NCBI GenBank assembly: GCA_023418835.1
Contig: JAEZYW010000126.1
Coordinates: 1-5,177, forward strand
Reading direction: 5' to 3'
Origin: Bacillota bacterium
GTDB taxonomy: Bacteria > Bacillota > Clostridia > Tissierellales > Peptoniphilaceae
Length of the DNA: 5,177 bases
Positions 1 to 5,061 of the stretch are shown piece after piece. The notes under the pieces are model-generated. The model did no database searches and was not told the DNA's origin. It worked only from the letters and a program-made list of their open reading frames with translations. Both the position numbers and the translations under genes were made by a program. Each line of letters starts with the position of its first letter. Position 1 is the first letter of the stretch.

Positions 1-1310
1 GAATAGGACTTTAGTCCATCTAACTCAATTAGACTATCCAAAAGGTTTCCTCCTTTTCCAGAGGAGCGAAGAGAGTTTATCATCATTCTAGAAACGTAAC
101 CGTCAACCTTATAATAAATATTCTCAAAATAATTTAAGTTCGTCGGATTTTCTGAAAAATTTATAATATCCAACAAATCTCTAGCAATTCTATGGGTGTG
201 AAATCTTATTTTTAAATTATCTCTAATCTGAAATTTTACGTTTTCACTTTCAAAATATTCCACTAAACCCATTGCGGAAACATTATTTCTATATAAAATG
301 GCGCAATCTTTTAAATTATTTTCTGTTATGTCTTTTAAAATGTACTCATATTGAGAAGCCATATCCTTTACTTTCACGACTTCTACAGGAGAAGTGTAAC
401 CTTTGCTAGACTTAAGATTTTTTTCGTATCGAAGTTTATTTTGGGTTATAAAACTTTTAGCAGCTGTTACTATATTTTTGGAACATCGAAAATTTGTATC
501 CATAAAATGGATTTTTAATTCTGGAAGAAACTTTTGTAAATCAAATAGGCCTTGGGGGTTTGCTCCCCTAAAGGAGTAAATTGATTGATCGTCATCTGCC
601 ACAATAAAGAGATTCTTTTTATCTTTTGTAAGAAGCTTTACGATTTCCATTTGGAGCTTTGAAGTGTCTTGGCCTTCGTCTACTTGAATAAAGTCATACA
701 TATTTACATATTTTCTTCTCAAAGTTGGCTCTTTTTTTAAAATTTCCAAGCCTAATATTAACATATCGTCAAAATCGATATATTTGTACTTCTTTTTAAA
801 ATTTTCATACATTTGATATAATTGTTCAAATTTATCAATATCTTCAAAATTACTTTCTTCCACTGGAACCATCATATTTTTAATATATCCAATTTTATTT
901 ACTAGATTGTCCAACTTTTCTTCTGAAATGTATTCATTGTGGACTTCTTTGTAAAAACTAGAAAGAAGTTTATATTTATTTACATCCTTTGAACCTTCTA
1001 AAAGTCGATAATTCAAGCCTTTTTGTCCCGCGTAATCTCTAATTACTCTAAAAGAAAAGGCGTGGATTGTATAAAAATGGGGAGTTTTTTCCAGGTTTTC
1101 CATTTGTATTTTAAATCTATTTTCTAATTCAGTTGCCGCAGTTTTACTAAAAGTAATAGTCAGTATTTTTTCTGGCTGAACACCAGATTTTATTAAGTTC
1201 TTTACTCTCTCTAAAAGAACAGTAGTTTTTCCTGAGCCAGGACAACTAATTATTAGATGTGAACCAGACAAAGATTCGGCAGCGGATTTTTGTTCCTTAC
1301 TTAAAATCAT
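1..1310 (-). CDS. UvrD/Rep-type superfamily 1 DNA helicase, N-terminal part (3' end beyond the window)
   Basis: An open frame of 436 codons starts at the ATG at 1310 and runs off the left edge without a stop. The SF1A helicase motifs occur in order: Q motif LSKEQ (residues 3-7), Walker A CPGSGKTT (23-30), motif Ia TITFSKTAATEL (51-62), motif Ib around TIHAF (81-85), Walker B/motif II VDEGQD (210-215), motif III ADDDQSIYSFRGA (238-250) and motif IV NFRCS (273-277). Motifs V and VI should lie outside the window. Family knowledge: such proteins are ATP-driven 3'-5' DNA translocases acting in repair, replication restart or removal of proteins from DNA. PcrA/UvrD are about 700 residues, so roughly 60% is present. 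Motif II has Gly where DEFQD is usual, so I do not assign pcrA or uvrD. The start is supported by GGTGAT four bases upstream (1315-1320, minus). The gene diverges from the PAP2 gene. Family assignment is firm; the exact subfamily is not. Confidence 0.93.
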   Translation of the reverse strand, partial: MILSKEQKSAAESLSGSHLIISCPGSGKTTVLLERVKNLIKSGVQPEKILTITFSKTAATELENRFKIQMENLEKTPHFYTIHAFSFRVIRDYAGQKGLNYRLLEGSKDVNKYKLLSSFYKEVHNEYISEEKLDNLVNKIGYIKNMMVPVEESNFEDIDKFEQLYQMYENFKKKYKYIDFDDMLILGLEILKKEPTLRRKYVNMYDFIQVDEGQDTSKLQMEIVKLLTKDKKNLFIVADDDQSIYSFRGANPQGLFDLQKFLPELKIHFMDTNFRCSKNIVTAAKSFITQNKLRYEKNLKSSKGYTSPVEVVKVKDMASQYEYILKDITENNLKDCAILYRNNVSAMGLVEYFESENVKFQIRDNLKIRFHTHRIARDLLDIINFSENPTNLNYFENIYYKVDGYVSRMMINSLRSSGKGGNLLDSLIELDGLKSY

Positions 1311-1326
1311 TTATATCACCAAACTA

Positions 1327-1355
1327 ATTCTAACATATTTACAAATATTTTATAG
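1327..1355 (-). promoter_or_regulatory. Candidate promoter of the helicase gene
   Basis: On the minus strand TGTTAGAAT (1335 to 1327) fits an extended -10 (TGnTANAAT). The expected start of transcription would be near 1320, giving a leader of about 10 nt that begins at the Shine-Dalgarno GGTGAT. The -35 position (1350-1355, CTATAA) matches consensus poorly. TATAAA at 1348-1353 (minus) is an alternative -10. Confidence 0.28.
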
Positions 1356-1363
1356 TATTGTAA
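1339..1363. repeat. Spaced palindrome TTACAA-N13-TTGTAA in the divergent intergenic region
   Basis: TTACAA at 1339-1344 is the exact reverse complement of TTGTAA at 1358-1363, separated by 13 bp. It is nearly centred in the 80-bp gap between the helicase and PAP2 genes, and each arm falls in the spacer of one of the two proposed promoters. That arrangement would suit an operator, but six-base AT-rich arms can arise by chance. Confidence 0.3.
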
Positions 1364-1380
1364 CTGTCTTATGATATAAT
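1352..1380 (+). promoter_or_regulatory. Extended -10 promoter of the PAP2 gene
   Basis: TGATATAAT at 1372-1380 is a perfect extended -10 (TGnTATAAT). The -35 position at 17-bp spacing (1352-1357, ATAGTA) is weak, which is common for extended -10 promoters. Standard spacing places the transcript start near 1387, only about four bases before the ATG at 1391, so the mRNA would be effectively leaderless. Confidence 0.6.
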
Positions 1381-1390
1381 TTTAATTACA

Positions 1391-1945
1391 ATGAAAGAAA
1401 AAAATATTTTTAAACGATTCGACAACTATATACTCCGAATAGTTAATACCAAAATGAAAACTAGAGTTTTTGATTTGTTTTTCCCTAAATATACCCAATT
1501 TGCAGGGGTTGGATTTTTAGGTGTTTTAGTTTTTATTTTGTATTTAATTTCAGATTCAGTCAAACTAAGATCATTTACAGTTGAGCTTGGTTTTTTACAA
1601 ATGCTCACAGCTATTATTGTCCACATATTAAAATTTTTAGCAAAAAGAGTCCGTCCATATGACCTTTTAGAAGGTTTGAACACTTTTGACATATTTTTGC
1701 CTGACTATTCTTTTCCATCGGGCCATACTGCCGCTGCATGTTGTTTTGCAGCTGTAATTAAATATTATTATCCAGAGTTTGTATCCATATTTATACTGTA
1801 TGCAGTCTTGATTGGGATTTCTAGAATGTATTTGGCAGTCCACTTTCCAACAGATGTGTTAGTTGGAGCTATAGTGGGAATAATAATAACAACACTTGGA
1901 CATGAGTATTTAGCTCCGGCAGTGTTAAACTATGTTATAAATTAG
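1391..1945 (+). CDS. PAP2-family (type 2 phosphatidic acid phosphatase) integral membrane phosphatase
   Basis: The 184-residue protein carries all three parts of the PAP2 signature: K81-x6-R88-P89, P109-SGH112, and S144-R145-x5-H151-x3-D155. In this family H151 is the nucleophile that forms the phospho-enzyme and H112 the acid/base. Hydrophobic segments near 38-53, 63-80, 113-125, 130-145 and 156-170 fit the five- or six-helix bacterial fold, with the active site at the outer membrane-water interface. Likely substrates are lipid phosphates such as undecaprenyl diphosphate (BacA-independent, PgpB/YbjG-like) or phosphatidate and phosphatidylglycerol phosphate; sequence alone does not separate these. 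Length is normal for the short bacterial form. No Shine-Dalgarno precedes the ATG, unlike every other complete gene here, yet no better start exists: an in-frame TAA lies at 1361, and the next ATG (codon 22, 1454) also lacks one and would cut into the conserved N-terminal region. The promoter position suggests leaderless translation. Confidence 0.9.
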   Translation: MKEKNIFKRFDNYILRIVNTKMKTRVFDLFFPKYTQFAGVGFLGVLVFILYLISDSVKLRSFTVELGFLQMLTAIIVHILKFLAKRVRPYDLLEGLNTFDIFLPDYSFPSGHTAAACCFAAVIKYYYPEFVSIFILYAVLIGISRMYLAVHFPTDVLVGAIVGIIITTLGHEYLAPAVLNYVIN

Positions 1946-1952
1946 ATATAAT
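1923..1952 (+). promoter_or_regulatory. Candidate promoter of the nitroreductase gene
   Basis: A perfect -10 hexamer TATAAT lies at 1947-1952, just after the PAP2 stop codon. The -35 region (1923-1929) is poor. An alternative pairs TTGTTA (1955-1960) with TATTAG (1978-1983) at 17-bp spacing. Either would make the gene independent of PAP2, although no terminator separates the two genes and read-through is also possible. Confidence 0.35.
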
Positions 1953-1982
1953 AATTGTTAAATTTGTGGTAAACTATTATTA
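1949..1982. repeat. Imperfect inverted repeat, operator-like, before the nitroreductase gene
   Basis: TAATAATTGTT (1949-1959) pairs with AACTATTATTA (1972-1982) over 11 positions with one mismatch and a 12-base centre. The left arm overlaps the proposed -10 (1947-1952), where a repressor would block transcription. As an RNA hairpin it would be weak, being almost all A-U and lacking a T tract, so I do not call it a terminator. Confidence 0.4.
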
Positions 1983-1992
1983 GAAAATAATT

Positions 1993-1998
1993 GGGAGG
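1993..1998 (+). promoter_or_regulatory. Ribosome binding site that fixes the nitroreductase start
   Basis: GGGAGG lies seven bases before the ATG at 2006. An in-frame TTG at 1991 would place this site inside the coding sequence with nothing upstream of it, and the next ATG at 2015 is 16 bases away, so 2006 is the preferred start. Confidence 0.85.
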
Positions 1999-2005
1999 TT
2001 TAGAT

Positions 2006-2812
2006 ATGACATTGATGAATTTTCTTAAACAGAGAAAGTCTGTCAGAGAATTTGAGAATAGACCTTTAGACCCAGACGAAGTTTCCAATATTAGAAATGC
2101 GATTTCTGAGATTGAAGAAGAATTCGGGTGGGATGAGGTTAAATTAGAATTAAACTTAGACTCGGACTTAATTTTTAACGAATTAGACGGAAAAGCTGGA
2201 TATGCAGGTGTGATGATAAAAGCTCCAGGATTCATTACAGTTCAATATGCAAATAGGGACAAGATGAATTATCTAAAAGGTGCTTTTGTATTAGGAGAAC
2301 TGGAAACAAAAATCCTAGACTTAAATTTGGGAAGCTGCATAATTACCCTTGAAGATCACTTACTAGAATCTAAAAGAGAGCTTTTCGGACTAAAGGGAGA
2401 AAATATAGACTTTTTAGTTGCTGTGGGATATCCCTATACGAGACCTCCTTTTACTCCAGAGGCTACAAGCACTAGAAGAGCAGTGGACGAGATTGCCTTT
2501 TTAGATGAAGACTTTACAAGACCTGCTAGCGACAAGTTATTTAATCTGAATATGCTAGATTTATTTTCCGTATTGAGATTTTCTCCATCCTATAAAAACA
2601 AACAACCTTGGAGATTCTTAGTTAGCGATAAAGAAATCTTTGCATATGTTGTAAACGATGCAGATTTAAAACACTCCATGACAGACATGGGAATTGTTAT
2701 GTATTATTTCCAAGAAATGGCAAATAGAATGGGAATTAGAAACAATTGGGAAATAGTTTCAGAACTTGAAGCTGAAGGAAACTTTATAAAATTAGGAAGA
2801 TTTAAAATTTAA
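2006..2812 (+). CDS. Nitroreductase-family protein of the two-part TM1586 type
   Basis: The 268-residue protein has the nitroreductase opening RKSVREF (10-16), which in this superfamily contacts the FMN phosphate. It has a mid-region GSCIITLED (109-117), a segment resembling the core nitroreductase VAVGYP (138-143), and SPSYKNKQPWRF (193-204), which matches the A-P-S-x-x-N-x-Q-P-W motif. In ordinary 170-220-residue nitroreductases that motif follows the RxSxRxF motif within a few dozen residues. Here it comes about 180 residues later. This matches the TM1586-like family, where two half-domains in one chain imitate the usual homodimer. The likely role is a cytosolic FMN- and NAD(P)H-dependent oxidoreductase of unknown natural substrate. 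There is no signal peptide or membrane segment. It lies 60 bp after PAP2 and is followed by a strong terminator. The nitroreductase superfamily includes BluB, which makes the lower ligand of B12, but the layout here does not look like BluB. Confidence 0.85.
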   Translation: MTLMNFLKQRKSVREFENRPLDPDEVSNIRNAISEIEEEFGWDEVKLELNLDSDLIFNELDGKAGYAGVMIKAPGFITVQYANRDKMNYLKGAFVLGELETKILDLNLGSCIITLEDHLLESKRELFGLKGENIDFLVAVGYPYTRPPFTPEATSTRRAVDEIAFLDEDFTRPASDKLFNLNMLDLFSVLRFSPSYKNKQPWRFLVSDKEIFAYVVNDADLKHSMTDMGIVMYYFQEMANRMGIRNNWEIVSELEAEGNFIKLGRFKI

Positions 2813-2820
2813 ATTACTGA

Positions 2821-2849
2821 AACCGAGAAGGCTTACTTCTCGGTTTTTT
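2821..2849 (+). terminator. Intrinsic terminator after the nitroreductase gene
   Basis: A perfect 10-bp stem, AACCGAGAAG (2821-2830) with CTTCTCGGTT (2836-2845), encloses a 5-base loop and runs into six T (2844-2849). It begins eight bases after the TAA stop. The only other gene downstream on this strand starts 21 bp later, so the hairpin also acts on any transcript entering that gene. Confidence 0.92.
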
Positions 2850-2870
2850 GAAAAAAGAAAGAGGTGTTAC

Positions 2871-3389
2871 ATGGATAAAAAAGGATATGTTCATTTATAT
2901 ACGGGAAACGGTAAAGGAAAGACTACTGCAGCATTTGGTCTGGCTTTAAGAGCGGCCTGTGCTGGGTTAAATGTTTATATAGGACAATTTGTAAAGGGGA
3001 TGGAATATTCAGAGGTAAAGGTTCAAGACTTTATTCCCAACATAAAAATTGAACAATACGGAAGAGATTGCTTTATTGAAGTGGAGCCAGAAGACGAAGA
3101 TTTTAAATGTGCAGAAGTTGGCTTTGAAAAGATGAGAGAAGCCGTTGGTTCTAAAAAATATGATGTAATAATAATGGATGAGATTACAGTGGCTTTGTAC
3201 TATAAACTGGTAGAACTTGAAGAGGTTTTGGACTTAGTAAAAAATAGAGATGAGAAAATTGAAATTGTAATGACTGGAAGAAATGCTCCAGAAGAACTCA
3301 TTGACATTGCAGATTTAGTTACAGAGATGAAAGAAATTAAGCACTATTACCAAAAAGGCGTAATGGCAAGAGAGGGAATTGAGTGTTAA
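2871..3389 (+). CDS. cobO: Cob(I)yrinic acid a,c-diamide adenosyltransferase, CobA/CobO/BtuR family
   Basis: This 172-residue cytosolic enzyme transfers the 5'-deoxyadenosyl group of ATP to the Co(I) of corrinoids, making the adenosyl form in B12 synthesis or salvage. The family P-loop TGNGKGKTTAAFG spans residues 11-23, with GNGKGKTT at 12-19. It is followed by LRAACAGLNVYIGQFVKG (26-43), the Walker-B-like VIIMDEI (99-105), TGRNAPEELIDIADLVTEM (135-153) and the family C-terminal tail K157-H158 through ARxGIE (166-171). Family members are about 170-200 residues, so this one is complete. GAGGTG (2861-2866) lies four bases before the ATG. No cobalamin riboswitch is visible in the 58-bp gap upstream, and no other cobalamin genes are in the window, so a salvage role is at least as likely as full synthesis. 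The symbols cobA and btuR are used for the same family. The gene faces the ABC operon and is separated from it by a hairpin. Confidence 0.93.
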   Translation: MDKKGYVHLYTGNGKGKTTAAFGLALRAACAGLNVYIGQFVKGMEYSEVKVQDFIPNIKIEQYGRDCFIEVEPEDEDFKCAEVGFEKMREAVGSKKYDVIIMDEITVALYYKLVELEEVLDLVKNRDEKIEIVMTGRNAPEELIDIADLVTEMKEIKHYYQKGVMAREGIEC

Positions 3390-3407
3390 AAATTAAAAGT
3401 TAGAAAT

Positions 3408-3449
3408 AAAAACTCGGCCTTTCAATTTGAAAAGCCGAGTTAAATTTTT
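3408..3449. terminator. Probable bidirectional terminator between convergent genes
   Basis: AACTCGGC (3411-3418) pairs with GCCGAGTT (3434-3441). The 15-base interior can pair further (TTTCA 3420-3424 with TGAAA 3428-3432) past a C-A mismatch. Read on the minus strand, the stem ends in a run of five T (3408-3412) and starts seven bases after the permease stop, a good terminator for the ABC operon. On the plus strand the tail is weaker: TTAAA, then five T at 3445-3449. It is the only hairpin after the adenosyltransferase gene. Confidence 0.82.
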
Positions 3450-4191
3450 AAACTCTTTCTTCTACATAATTCATTCCAAATCTCATTAGAAGTTGGGAGA
3501 TAACAAATAAGATTACACCTTTAAAATGATGAGTGGATATTAAGCCAATATTAGAAGGTAGAAAACTTATTATGGCTATAAATATTGGAATTGCAACTAT
3601 TACCTTTCCTTGGAGGGAAAACACTAGAAAACCTATTATCAACCAAAAACCTACCAAACCAGTAATAATAGTTAGCAAATCTTTAAATAGAGGAATAAAA
3701 CCCCTTGTCAATAATTCTGTCTTCTTTTCTCCTATGACAATTGAAATATCTTCTTTATTAAAGTTTTCAAGGGAATCTTCATCCATCTCTGAAATTACAG
3801 TTTCGGCTATATTGTCTATAACTGTAGAATTCTTTAAAAAATATGAACCGATCATTGTAGCCACAACAGAATATATCAATATTACTATTATAAAAAACTT
3901 TAAATTTCCCAAAAAGAAGTTTTTTCTTGTAACTCCCAACCTTGTGGAAAATCTGTAGTCTTCAAAATAGCACATGAAACACTGAACTACTAAGACAACT
4001 GTAGAGACTAACGTTATAATAAATCCAGAAGATAGCAAGATATCTACTAAAGTAATATTTTTTTCGCCAAAGGAATTTGCAAAAATTGTGTTTAATAAAA
4101 CGGTGATTGCAATGCCAACGAGTATAGCTATAATCAAACTTTTTAGATATGACACAAGCTGGAATTTTAACACTCTATTACTAGAATTCAT
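3448..4191 (-). CDS. ABC transporter permease (integral membrane subunit)
   Basis: The 247-residue protein has six hydrophobic segments at about 17-38, 53-75, 97-118, 172-193, 196-213 and 222-238. This is the layout of ABC-2-like permeases found beside YtrA/YtrB-type regulators and ATPases. Between segments 2 and 3 lies a basic loop with FSTRLGVTRKNFF (81-93). The same kind of R-x-G-x-T-R-K-x-F loop recurs in this permease class and probably contacts the ATPase. Residues 119-171 form a long acidic loop, predicted outside the cell, rich in Asp and Glu. There is no substrate-binding domain. AGGAGG (4198-4203, minus) sits six bases before the ATG. The start overlaps the ATPase gene by 11 nt, so the two are likely translationally coupled. 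Substrate is unknown; lantibiotic or other antibiotic efflux and envelope-stress roles are known for relatives. If the ATPase frameshift is real, this permease lacks its normal partner in this locus. Confidence 0.82.
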   Translation of the reverse strand: MNSSNRVLKFQLVSYLKSLIIAILVGIAITVLLNTIFANSFGEKNITLVDILLSSGFIITLVSTVVLVVQCFMCYFEDYRFSTRLGVTRKNFFLGNLKFFIIVILIYSVVATMIGSYFLKNSTVIDNIAETVISEMDEDSLENFNKEDISIVIGEKKTELLTRGFIPLFKDLLTIITGLVGFWLIIGFLVFSLQGKVIVAIPIFIAIISFLPSNIGLISTHHFKGVILFVISQLLMRFGMNYVEERV

Positions 4192-4615
4192 TTTCTTCCT
4201 CCTTTTCAGTTAATATAACGAATAAATCTTGAAGGGGAATGGAACTGATATCGGCGTTTCCAGCCTTCAAACTCCTTCTTTCTTCGTCAGTTAAATCGTC
4301 ATATATAGAAATTATTTTTATTACCCCGATTGTTTTAGAGTCAATTACATTTTTGTCCTTTAAAATCTCGGAAATTAAATCTCCATCTCCAGATATAGCC
4401 AAAGCTTTTTCTTGGAGAGTTGAAACTTCTTCATCTAGAATTAATTTTTTATCTTCTAGAATTAAAACTTTCTCAAATACATTTTTCGCCTCGTCTATAA
4501 TATGGGTAGAAATTATACAATATCTTTCTTCCTCTTTCATTTTTTCCATTAATAATTTATAAAATTTATATCTATTGTTGGCATCTAAACCCGTAGAAGG
4601 CTCATCAAACAACAT
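4181..4615 (-). CDS. ABC ATPase, C-terminal fragment (Walker B, H-loop, tail)
   Basis: This frame gives 144 residues from an ATG that is really an internal codon of the intact gene. It holds Walker B and D-loop MLFDEPSTGLD (1-11, catalytic Glu5) and the switch histidine in CIISTHIIDEA (33-43, His38). A C-terminal region of about 90 residues follows, typical of YtrB/EcsA-like exporter ATPases, ending in an acidic EKEEENEF. No Shine-Dalgarno precedes 4615, so independent translation would need reinitiation after the upstream stop at 4585, which lies downstream of this ATG. It ends within the permease start region (11-nt overlap). Confidence 0.65.
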   Translation of the reverse strand: MLFDEPSTGLDANNRYKFYKLLMEKMKEEERYCIISTHIIDEAKNVFEKVLILEDKKLILDEEVSTLQEKALAISGDGDLISEILKDKNVIDSKTIGVIKIISIYDDLTDEERRSLKAGNADISSIPLQDLFVILTEKEEENEF

Positions 4616-5061
4616 AACTTTACATTTGCAGAAAGCCCTAAGATTAAAGAAACTAGATTTTTATTTCCCTCTGAAAGTTTTCCAAACTTTTCTTTTGTGT
4701 TTAAATTAAAAGCTTTCACTAGATAGTTTTTATAATCTTCATCCCAATTGGGAAGCAACATTCTAGCCCAGTTGTATATAGAATTAATACTTTCAGGATC
4801 AAAAGTTGAAGGTATCATCTTATTGTGAACTAAAATAAAATCTTTTACGACACTTTGATTTTCTCTGATTTTTTCTCCATTTATCGTCGCCTCTCCAGAA
4901 AAATTTGTCATAATATTAGAAAGAATCCTCAAAAGTGTGGTTTTTCCTACGCCGTTTCTACCTAACAATCCGTAGATTTTTCCCTTTTCTATATTTGCAT
5001 TTATGTTATCTAAGACGTTTTTTGCACCATATGACTTAGAAATATTTTCTAGTTTAATCAT
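4585..5061 (-). CDS. ABC ATPase, N-terminal fragment (Walker A and signature)
   Basis: This frame encodes 158 residues, of which the first 149 are native ATPase sequence. It opens IKLENISKSYG (2-12), the usual A-loop region with Tyr11. Walker A is GRNGVGKTT (34-42). The ABC signature is LSEGN (129-133), close to the LSxGxK form of short-pathway exporters. At the Q-loop position after Walker A the sequence is FILVHNK (75-81), with His79 where Gln is usual; this is a tentative reading without an alignment. The last nine residues are out of frame. Lacking Walker B and the switch histidine, this fragment could bind but should not hydrolyse ATP. Confidence 0.7.
   Translation of the reverse strand: MIKLENISKSYGAKNVLDNINANIEKGKIYGLLGRNGVGKTTLLRILSNIMTNFSGEATINGEKIRENQSVVKDFILVHNKMIPSTFDPESINSIYNWARMLLPNWDEDYKNYLVKAFNLNTKEKFGKLSEGNKNLVSLILGLSANVKLCCLMSLLRV

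Larger units (their letters stand above)
4181..5061 (-). pseudogene. ABC transporter ATPase gene split by a one-base deletion at Walker B
   Basis: One ATPase is spread over two reading frames. The first frame (ATG at 5061) is good as far as LSANVKL (codons 143-149), then drifts into CCLMSLLRV and stops at 4585. The other frame begins at once with MLFDEPSTGLD (from 4615). Adding one base between 4617 and 4613, for example AAG TTA ATG in place of AAG TTA TG, restores a continuous 293-residue protein with a standard order of motifs. Both flanking frames are otherwise open and conserved, so the break is recent or is a sequence error. AGGAGG (5068-5073, minus) lies six bases before the start, which overlaps the upstream regulator gene by eight bases. 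No slippery heptamer is visible at the junction (GTA AAG TTA TGT), so programmed frameshifting is unlikely. Confidence 0.85.

Noticed and set aside
1949..1982. Terminator between the PAP2 and nitroreductase genes
   Set aside because: The inverted repeat is nearly all A/T, has a 12-base centre, and is not followed by a T tract.
1991..2005. TTG start at 1991 giving a nitroreductase five residues longer
   Set aside because: The TTG overlaps the Shine-Dalgarno GGGAGG itself and has no ribosome binding site of its own; the ATG at 2006 is seven bases after that site.
1426..2235. Two minus-strand open frames (1426-1692 and 1942-2235) under the PAP2 and nitroreductase genes
   Set aside because: They lie opposite well-supported genes, show no recognisable motifs, and have low-complexity Ser/Lys-rich translations typical of antisense shadows.
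2006..2812. BluB (5,6-dimethylbenzimidazole synthase) identity for the nitroreductase
   Set aside because: The motif order and the 180-residue spacing fit the TM1586-like two-part family rather than the single-domain BluB layout, and a terminator separates it from the B12 gene.
2813..2870. Cobalamin riboswitch upstream of the adenosyltransferase gene
   Set aside because: The gap is only 58 bp, fully taken up by the terminator hairpin and ribosome binding site. A B12 riboswitch needs about 200 nt with a B12-box, and none is seen in the preceding coding sequence.
3533..4562. Plus-strand open frames at 3533-3958 and 4239-4562 under the ABC transporter genes
   Set aside because: Both are antisense to clear permease and ATPase coding sequence and show no convincing start signal or domain.
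4606..4626. Programmed -1 frameshifting to join the two ATPase halves
   Set aside because: The junction GTA AAG TTA TGT has no X-XXY-YYZ slippery heptamer, and I see no upstream Shine-Dalgarno stimulator or downstream stem. A one-base deletion explains the break more simply.
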